The notes beneath the pieces were generated by a model. The model worked only from the letters and a program-made list of their open reading frames with translations. It was not told where the DNA came from and made no database searches. Position numbers and translations under genes: made by a program. A stretch of 11,440 nt of DNA from Spirochaetaceae bacterium UBA6243. GTDB lineage: Bacteria > Spirochaetota > Spirochaetia > Treponematales > Rectinemataceae. Every line of letters begins with the position of its first letter. The stretch's first letter is position 1. Positions 6,797-11,440 of this stretch are shown here, in pieces. The DNA lies in the NCBI GenBank assembly GCA_002441395.1, contig DJVZ01000025.1, forward strand, positions 1 through 11,440, read 5' to 3'.

Positions 6797-6844
6797 GAGG
6801 GCGGAGGCGCATTGGCAATACTTTGGCCCGCTGTCTCCGCCCTC
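6797..6844. terminator. Hairpin downstream of sod, terminator-like without T tract
   Basis: Perfect 10-bp arms GAGGGCGGAG (6797-6806) and CTCCGCCCTC (6835-6844), extendable by G-U and G-C pairs, enclose about 28 nt. It starts 27 nt past the sod stop. The lack of a T run argues against a simple intrinsic terminator. A role in mRNA 3'-end stability, or a factor-dependent stop, is possible. Confidence 0.4.
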
Positions 6845-6888
6845 CTGCTCACCATGAAATATGAATCACCCGCAAGGTTCCCTCTCAC

Positions 6889-7338
6889 TCACAGAAAGAT
6901 CAACAAAAGCCAATCACTGGTACACACTTCCTGCGCCATGGAGAATGCACAGAAAGCAAGGCATTCAACAAAATGGTCAAGAACTTCAGTACTATAGCGT
7001 ATCCTTAGCCCATAACCACAATGAGGATTCTCATCATTTCTCAGTTCTATGCACGCCTTCCCTGCGCTGTCTGGCCGTACACGGTGATAAAATACGCGCT
7101 CCTCATAACCTTCGGTAGGCGCAAGTAATTCCTGCCATTTTTCAGCTTCATCTTCAAACTTCTTATTGCGACTTACGACTTCCTTCGAATCAATGCATAT
7201 CTTCGATTTTTCAGACAGAAATGGGAAACCAATGTTCATATGATAGAGGATCATGAATTCCGATCGTCTGTAGCCGGTATTCCGGATGCAATCTGAAATA
7301 GTTATTGCATTTTCCCCAAGTTGGGAACTAAAAAACAC
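6889..7338 (-). pseudogene. Remnant of an aldose 1-epimerase-like (DUF4432) gene
   Basis: The 149-residue open frame reads like the middle part of a DUF4432/aldose-epimerase-like sugar-binding protein: GENAITISDCIRNTGY, then ILYHMNIGFPFLSE (about 30-43), then EERVFYHRV (about 79-87) and GYGLRIRYSTEVLDHFVE. Full-length members are around twice this size or more. Here the N-terminal half is missing, and the expected C-terminal GLEPGN-like segment is replaced by unrelated sequence after LDHFVE, so both ends look damaged. The only start is a GTG without a Shine-Dalgarno that falls inside a small hairpin. The region is AT-richer than its GC-rich neighbours, consistent with acquired and decaying DNA. 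The family call is from motif memory and needs a profile search. Confidence 0.5.
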
Positions 7339-7353
7339 AAATAGTATATTTGT
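7330..7353 (-). terminator. Weak leftward intrinsic terminator candidate
   Basis: A 7-bp perfect stem ACAAATA/TATTTGT (7337-7343 and 7347-7353) with a 3-nt loop is followed, reading leftward, by G and six T residues. It could end vapBC transcription about 245 nt past the vapC stop. The stem is nearly all A-T, so it is weak. Confidence 0.3.
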
Positions 7354-7598
7354 TCAATCAAGCGCGAAGCGCCTGCAAGAAGCACGACAACAGGGTGTAC
7401 CAGATAAGCGGTGGTTTGGTGCAGGCTGCTTTATTCTTCTGCATCTTCCGATGAATGGCGATTCAGGCAGCTTTCTTATTTACAGGACGAAACTTCACTT
7501 TTCTCTTTGAAGAATCCTTTCATTCCCGGAAAGGTTACTGTATTTTTTTCTTTCAGGAACTGCTTGACTCTCCGGGCCTTATATGTGTTAGCCGATTT
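7339..7598. other. Non-coding stretch between DUF4432 remnant and vapC
   Basis: I see no convincing gene here. It contains a 6-bp hairpin CCTTTC/GAAAGG (7516-7534) and a run of about 40 sense codons in frame behind the vapC stop, down to 7476. Neither resembles anything I recognise. It probably includes decayed sequence from the neighbouring remnant. Confidence 0.5.
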
Positions 7599-7991
7599 TC
7601 ACCGCTTTACTTTTAATCCTAAATACTTCTCCATAGGATCAAAGTCTCTATCATTATGGAGCAACTCAAACCCCTTCTCTATACAAAAGGTCCCAATTAT
7701 TACATCTATTGTTTTTCTTACTGTAACTCCCTTTTCCCTTAACTTCCTATAATTCGCTGCCGTGATCAGCGCCATCCCCTTTCCTAAAAAATCATAATAC
7801 TCAAGCCGATCCATTATCTGTTTTGCTACCTTTATATCCTTTTCTTCTCTAAATCCCTGTAGAAATTCAACAATGATTATGTCTCCGGTCGCTACTCTAT
7901 CATGGAGCAATTCATTATCAAGAAGATCTGTATGAGGTGCATTTATTCCTCGTACATAATCAATCCAGACTGAAGTATCGGCTATAATCAT
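7599..7991 (-). CDS. vapC: PIN-domain ribonuclease toxin VapC
   Basis: VapC toxins are Mg2+-dependent endoribonucleases that cut tRNA or rRNA and are held inactive by VapB. The 130-residue product has the four-acid PIN site: Asp5 (IIADTSVW), Glu42 (IVEFLQG), Asp96 (KTIDVIIG) and Asp114/Asp116 (LLHNDRDFD). All are intact, so the toxin should be active if expressed. The ATG overlaps the vapB stop as ATGA, the usual toxin-antitoxin coupling. It lies in the AT-rich accessory patch between two gene remnants, which suggests lateral acquisition and maintenance by addiction. Confidence 0.93.
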   Translation of the reverse strand: MIIADTSVWIDYVRGINAPHTDLLDNELLHDRVATGDIIIVEFLQGFREEKDIKVAKQIMDRLEYYDFLGKGMALITAANYRKLREKGVTVRKTIDVIIGTFCIEKGFELLHNDRDFDPMEKYLGLKVKR

Positions 7992-8182
7992 TTGTCTAGT
8001 CTCATCTCTTCAAGATTTCCTTCCCAATTAAGTTTCCCCCGAAACTTTCTGATTTCTGATTGCTCCCTCTGGGCTACAAGCAGCTTCAAAGCTTCTTCTA
8101 TCGTCTCTTTCTTCGTTTTATATCCAGAAAGCTTCTTTGCTTTATTCATTAAATTATCATCAATTACAATATTTGTTCTCAC
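7988..8182 (-). CDS. vapB: VapB-type antitoxin
   Basis: The 64-residue protein begins VRTNIVIDDNLMNKAKKLSG, the ribbon-helix-helix DNA-binding type seen in VapB antitoxins (beta strand RTNIVID, then helix, then TKKETIEEALKLLV). The tail RKFRGKLNWEGNLEEMRLDK matches the VapC-binding region of similar antitoxins. I chose the GTG at 8182 because GGAGG lies 8 nt upstream. The open frame continues 19 codons further upstream, but that would run through the operator and the ribosome binding site. It overlaps vapC by 4 nt and should repress its own promoter. Confidence 0.9.
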   Translation of the reverse strand: MRTNIVIDDNLMNKAKKLSGYKTKKETIEEALKLLVAQREQSEIRKFRGKLNWEGNLEEMRLDK

Positions 8183-8198
8183 AGCACATACCTCCGTA

Positions 8199-8239
8199 AT
8201 GTGTATAATACATTTATAGTATACACATATCAGGGTCAA
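8199..8239 (-). promoter_or_regulatory. vapBC promoter and palindromic operator
   Basis: Perfect 9-bp arms ATGTGTATA (8199-8207) and TATACACAT (8220-8228) are separated by 12 bp. Reading leftward, a -35-like TTGACC (8234-8239) and a -10-like TATAAA (8213-8218) with 15-bp spacing overlap the palindrome. VapB or VapBC binding here would therefore block RNA polymerase, as is typical of type II systems. Confidence 0.65.
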
Positions 8240-8299
8240 TAGTAAAGATACATTTTGTATTTGGGGTCTCCTGAAAAACTGAGCCTGTAATATTTTTTG

Positions 8300-8808
8300 T
8301 GTAAACGACTCGATTCATAGCGGCACCCGGTCGCCATACAGAATCGCAAATTGATTGCCGAATTCCAGTCTCGTATCGGCATTGTCCACTTCTTCGAAAT
8401 GTTCTGCAAGGCCATGAACACGATCGAACCGAATATGCTCACCCCGTTGACGCTCGTCAGCAGTTGCACCTCTTCTCGAAAGCGCTCTATCCCAACTCGC
8501 AGGACAGCCTCCTTTATCTTCTCTTTCTCTTCGCTTCGTAGGTCGTTACCATTTTCGTATTTTAAGGGCTTCATCATCGGGGACAAAAACCTCTGGAAAG
8601 CTGTCTTCAGTATCCTTCATCTCGATGTGATACATGAGTCGATCAGCCAATTTTTCTTCACATCTATTCGATCGGTTTTCTTCCCAGCCCTATAGAGCTC
8701 TCTAAACGCCGCAGGATTGACGATGATAGCCTGTTTGCAATGCCCCTCTACAAGGCTATGAAAAATGATACCAAGGGATTGTTCGAATAAAGGCCGGCCA
8801 ATCTGCAA
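8300..8808 (-). pseudogene. Decayed IS110-family transposase
   Basis: Pieces of an IS110 transposase can be followed leftward through several frames. The first is IIVNPAAFRELYRAG-KKTDRID (about 8670-8730), the conserved end of the DEDD catalytic region. After a frame change at an A5 run (8651-8655 on this strand) comes LADRLMYHIEMKDTEDSF and PEVFVPDDEALKIRK. Another frame change near 8551 leads to VTTYEAKRKRK. After a deletion and one more frame change comes EEVQLLTSVNGVS (about 8436-8475), the start of the Transposase_20 domain. The start of the gene and much of the C-terminus are missing or unreadable. IS110 elements have no long terminal inverted repeats, so the exact ends cannot be set. 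Inactive. Confidence 0.7.
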
Positions 8809-8907
8809 AGGGGCTCTTTTGTCCCAGATTAAGCCCGGGCTTCATCTCCCTTCCACTTCCGTTTAGTCAGATGCGACCCCCTCGTCCATCTCCCTCAAAA
8901 TCGGTAC

Positions 8908-9432
8908 TCATAATATCTGCGAAGCGATATTTCTCACATACTCCTCCTGCTCGCTCGTTTCGATGGCGCCAGGACGGGCGATACGGACAGCACGGATGGC
9001 GAGATCCGGCTCCTCCCCGAATTCGACGAGGATTCGGGCAGCAAGGAGACCGGTGCGCCCGAACCCTCCCATGCAGTGGATGCAGATTCGGCCGCCGCGC
9101 CTCAGGGCTTCGCGCACGGAGGGGCCTTCGCGGAGCCATGTCCGCTCCCAGTCCATGGTTGGGATTGATGCATCCGCAATGGGCAATCTGAGGTGGCGGA
9201 TATATTTTGGAACAAGCTCAGGCATACGCTCCACACCGGCGAACCTGTATTCGTACTCTTCTATGAGACTGATCAGTATCCCGGCGCCCCAGGATTCGAT
9301 CGCCGCGAGATCTTCACGCAAGTTTCGCCCCGACGCGCCTGGACACGCACACATGCCGATGACTCCACGGAAGCGAGCACACCGCAGTTCATCGATAGGG
9401 AGAGGATCGGCCCGATCTGTGCATTTCATCAT
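8908..9432 (-). CDS. Dual-specificity / tyrosine protein phosphatase-like protein
   Basis: The 174-residue cytoplasmic protein has the cysteine-phosphatase P-loop HCMGGFGRTG with nucleophile Cys120 and phosphate-binding Arg126. A likely general acid is Asp87 in PIADASIPT. CPGASGRNLREDLAAIESWGA (from Cys30) and RPGAIETSEQEEYV near the end match bacterial relatives of the CDKN3/dual-specificity group. The substrate is unknown: phosphotyrosine protein, phosphoinositide or a small molecule. I keep the ATG at 9432 because family members have about 25 residues before the CPG motif; an internal ATG at residue 27 has a better GGAG but would cut into conserved sequence. It lies 30 nt downstream of guaB with a hairpin between them. 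Confidence 0.85.
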   Translation of the reverse strand: MMKCTDRADPLPIDELRCARFRGVIGMCACPGASGRNLREDLAAIESWGAGILISLIEEYEYRFAGVERMPELVPKYIRHLRLPIADASIPTMDWERTWLREGPSVREALRRGGRICIHCMGGFGRTGLLAARILVEFGEEPDLAIRAVRIARPGAIETSEQEEYVRNIASQIL

Positions 9433-9441
9433 ATCCGCCCG

Positions 9442-9461
9442 CCCGACGCAAAGGCGTCGGG
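9442..9461 (-). terminator. Hairpin between guaB and the phosphatase gene
   Basis: Perfect 8-bp GC-rich arms CCCGACGC (9442-9449) and GCGTCGGG (9454-9461) with a 4-nt loop start 1 nt after the guaB stop codon and end 9 nt before the phosphatase ATG. There is no T run, so complete termination is doubtful. It may reduce read-through, or shape translation or mRNA decay of the downstream gene. Confidence 0.5.
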
Positions 9462-9462
9462 T

Positions 9463-10941
9463 TCAGTCCCGCTTCTGATAATTCGGCGCTTCCTTCGTGA
9501 TGACGATGCTGTGCGGATGGCTCTCGGCATATGCCGCCGCCGTGATGCGCACCATGCGGGCGGACCGGAGCTCGGCCAGCGTGCGCGCCCCCGCATAGCC
9601 CATGCCGGAGCGCAGGCCGCCGAGCATCTGCGCCAGATAATCCGACAGCTTCCCTCGGTAGGGCACCATACCCTCAACCCCTTCCGGGACGAGCTTGCCG
9701 TTCGATTGGCCCGAGCCGTAGCGGTCCCGTCCATAGCCCTGGAGGGCGCCGACGGAGCCCATGCCGCGGTAGCTCTTGAACTGGCGGCCCTCGTAGAGCA
9801 CGAGTTCGCCTGGTGCCTCTTCGAGACCAGCGAGGAGGCCTCCCAGCATGACCGTTTCGGCACCCACCGCGATGGCTTTGACGATATCGCCCGAGTAGCG
9901 GATTCCGCCGTCGGCGATGACGGGCACACCATAGGATCGCGCGGCCTTCGCGCATTCGTAGATGGCGGAGAGCTGCGGCATGCCGGCACCGGAGATGATG
10001 CGGGTGGTGCAGATAGAGCCCGCTCCGACACCAACCTTGATGGCCGAAGCGCCCGCTTCGATGAGAGCCCGCGTCCCTTCGGCGGTGACGACATTGCCCG
10101 CGATGACCGGTGTGTCCGGAGCGACGGCCTTGACCCGGTGAATCGCTTCTATGACTTTCTTCGTGTGGCCATGAGCCGTATCGATGACGAGTACATCGAC
10201 GCCGCGCTCGAGGAGCAGGTTCACCCTCTCCTCGAGATCGGGACCGACACCGATGGCGGCGCCAGAAAGAAGCCGTCCACGGCCATCCACGGCGGCGCTC
10301 GGATATTCTTCTTTTTTGACGATGTCCTTGATGGTTATGAGACCTTTGAGCCTGCCGTCGCGGTCGACGAGGGGCAGCTTTTCGATTTTATGGCGGCGAA
10401 GGATGGCCTTGGCGCCTTCAACGGTGGTGCCCTCTGGAGCGGTGACCAGGTTCTTCGATGTCATGAATTCGGACACAGGCTTCTGCATGTCTTCCGGGCC
10501 ACAGAATCGGCGGTCGCGGTTGGTGATGATGCCGACGAGGCGACCGTTTTGAGGATCGACGATGGGAATGCCTGAAATCCGATAGGTTTCCATGAGATGT
10601 TCCGCGTCGGCGAGCGTCGCGGTCTCGGGGAGCCACACGGGATCGGAGATCATGCCGGACTCGGAACGTTTGACTTTGTAGACCTCGGCAGCCTGCGCTT
10701 CGGGCGACATGTTGCGGTGGATAATGCCGATTCCCCCGATCCGTGCGAGGGCGATGCCGAGTTGTGAATCGGTGACAGTGTCCATCGCGGCCGAGAGAAT
10801 CGGCGACTTGAGACGCATTCCGGGCACAAGTTCTGCCGAAATATCGACTTCCGAGGGAAGTATTTCGCTGTAGCCAGGAACAATAAGGACATCATCGAAT
10901 GTGAGGCCAGTACCTTCTGCAATCAGTGTTTCAAAACCCAT
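9463..10941 (-). CDS. guaB: Inosine-5'-monophosphate dehydrogenase
   Basis: GuaB oxidises IMP to XMP with NAD+, the committed step to GMP. The 492-residue product matches bacterial IMPDH. The TIM barrel is split by a pair of CBS domains at about 93-213. The catalytic loop is GSICTTR with Cys311, then IADGGIRYSGDIVKA, and the mobile flap contains EGVEGMVPYRG. I chose the ATG at 10941, which has GAGAGG 9 nt upstream. TTG codons three codons earlier would sit on the Shine-Dalgarno itself. It lies 109 nt downstream of purH on the same strand, so the two may be co-transcribed. Confidence 0.96.
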   Translation of the reverse strand: MGFETLIAEGTGLTFDDVLIVPGYSEILPSEVDISAELVPGMRLKSPILSAAMDTVTDSQLGIALARIGGIGIIHRNMSPEAQAAEVYKVKRSESGMISDPVWLPETATLADAEHLMETYRISGIPIVDPQNGRLVGIITNRDRRFCGPEDMQKPVSEFMTSKNLVTAPEGTTVEGAKAILRRHKIEKLPLVDRDGRLKGLITIKDIVKKEEYPSAAVDGRGRLLSGAAIGVGPDLEERVNLLLERGVDVLVIDTAHGHTKKVIEAIHRVKAVAPDTPVIAGNVVTAEGTRALIEAGASAIKVGVGAGSICTTRIISGAGMPQLSAIYECAKAARSYGVPVIADGGIRYSGDIVKAIAVGAETVMLGGLLAGLEEAPGELVLYEGRQFKSYRGMGSVGALQGYGRDRYGSGQSNGKLVPEGVEGMVPYRGKLSDYLAQMLGGLRSGMGYAGARTLAELRSARMVRITAAAYAESHPHSIVITKEAPNYQKRD

Positions 10942-11005
10942 ATTCAACAACCTCTCTCAACGCTTTTTCATAAAATCAATAACCATGAGTGGGACCGCCA
11001 ACGCG

Positions 11006-11022
11006 GCCGGTACTGCCGGTAC
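11006..11022. repeat. Short tandem direct repeat GCCGGTAC x2
   Basis: Two copies of GCCGGTAC (11006-11013 and 11015-11022) are separated by one base in the purH-guaB gap. The rest of the gap (10942-11050) shows only the guaB ribosome binding site and no convincing promoter or terminator. Confidence 0.3.
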
Positions 11023-11050
11023 GGTTGACTACTGCCACAGAGGGGTCGAC

Positions 11051-11440
11051 TCAATGCCGGAAATGGCGCACGCCCGTGTACACCACCGCAAGGCCCAGCC
11101 GGTCGGCCGCGGCGAGCACCTCCGCGTCCCTCATCGAGCCGCCCGGATGCACCACCGCGGTCACACCAGCCTCCGCCGCGGCCTCTATGCCGTCGGCAAA
11201 CGGAAAATACGCGTCCGAAGCCATGACCGCGCCCACCGCGCGTTCGCCGGCGCGCTCGCAGGCCTGCCGCACGGCGTCGACCCTGTTGGTCTGGCCGCCG
11301 CCTATGCCCACCGCCGCATGACCCACCGCCAGCACGATCGCGTTGGACTTGACGTGCTGCACCACTTTCCACGCGAAGCGCAGGGCTTCCATCTCTGCGG
11401 CGCTGGGCTGCCGCGCGCTCACCGCGCGCCACTCGGCAGG
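11051..11440 (-). CDS. purH: Bifunctional AICAR transformylase / IMP cyclohydrolase, C-terminal part
   Basis: PurH carries out the last two steps of IMP synthesis. Only the last 129 residues are in the window; the frame is open to the right edge, where the 5' part is cut off. Family landmarks of the AICAR transformylase domain are clear: LRFAWKVVQHVKSNAIVLA, VGIGGGQTNRVDAVRQA, ASDAYFPFADGIEAAAEAGV, PGGSMRDAEV and the terminal TGVRHFRH. The GC content is very high, with Arg/Ala-rich codon choice. It precedes guaB, which uses its product IMP. Confidence 0.95.
   Translation of the reverse strand, partial: PAEWRAVSARQPSAAEMEALRFAWKVVQHVKSNAIVLAVGHAAVGIGGGQTNRVDAVRQACERAGERAVGAVMASDAYFPFADGIEAAAEAGVTAVVHPGGSMRDAEVLAAADRLGLAVVYTGVRHFRH

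Noticed and set aside
7476..7598. About 40 in-frame codons after the vapC TGA stop, as a possible read-through extension
   Set aside because: VapC is already full length at 130 residues, the extension has no recognisable motif, and a run of this length can occur by chance.
8831..8842. 12-bp perfect palindrome AAGCCCGGGCTT as an IS end or terminator
   Set aside because: It has no loop for a good hairpin and no T run, and IS110 elements do not end in such repeats. Position near the remnant may be chance.
6770..8907. tRNA genes or a CRISPR array in the accessory patch
   Set aside because: No cloverleaf-like sequence and no regularly spaced repeats were seen.
9193..10575. 460-codon open frame on the plus strand opposite guaB
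   Set aside because: guaB on the minus strand is unmistakable. In GC-rich genes the opposite strand often stays open, and this translation shows no recognisable motif.

Overview
The window is a GC-rich bacterial chromosome segment with an AT-richer accessory patch in the middle (about 6.8-8.9 kb). The gene set (molybdenum cofactor and molybdate uptake genes, a cambialistic or Mn/Fe superoxide dismutase, purine genes) fits an anaerobic or facultative bacterium. Lineage is uncertain. The MOSC-MogA fusion, the short ModE-like regulator and the Cys-tailed MoeA-like protein recall strict anaerobes such as Clostridia, Synergistota, Spirochaetota or sulfate reducers, but I cannot place it further from the sequence alone.

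Layout. (1) 21-5987, minus strand: eight tightly packed genes, read leftward as ModE-like regulator, MoeA-like molybdopterin-binding protein, moaC, moaA, a MOSC-MogA fusion, modA, modB, modC. Most junctions are 4-14 nt overlaps or gaps of 0-4 nt, so this looks like one transcript. A strong sigma70-type promoter (TTGACA-N18-TATACT, 6038-6067) faces leftward in front of it, with TTATG/CATAA half-sites around the expected start of transcription. (2) 6158-6769, plus strand: a divergent superoxide dismutase whose leader carries an 8-bp perfect inverted repeat next to the ribosome binding site. (3) 6770-8907: AT-richer accessory patch holding an aldose-epimerase-like (DUF4432) gene remnant, an intact vapBC toxin-antitoxin pair with a palindromic operator, and a frameshifted IS110-type transposase remnant. 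(4) 8908-11440, minus strand: a dual-specificity/tyrosine phosphatase, guaB (IMP dehydrogenase) and the 3' end of purH.

How the genes work together. ModABC imports molybdate (or tungstate). MoaA and MoaC make cyclic pyranopterin monophosphate from GTP. The MogA half of the fusion would adenylylate molybdopterin, the MoeA-like protein may handle metal insertion or cofactor transfer, and the ModE-like protein probably controls the set. MoaD, MoaE and a canonical MoeA are not here and must lie elsewhere if the pathway is complete. Neither the regulator nor ModC carries the molybdate-binding TOBE domain found in the E. coli versions, so how this operon senses the metal is an open question. PurH makes IMP and GuaB commits it to GMP; GTP is also the MoaA substrate, although the two loci are separated by the accessory patch.

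I did not find an unmistakably new multi-gene system. The most worthwhile leads are the regulatory region at 6001-6160 and the TOBE-less Mo operon.
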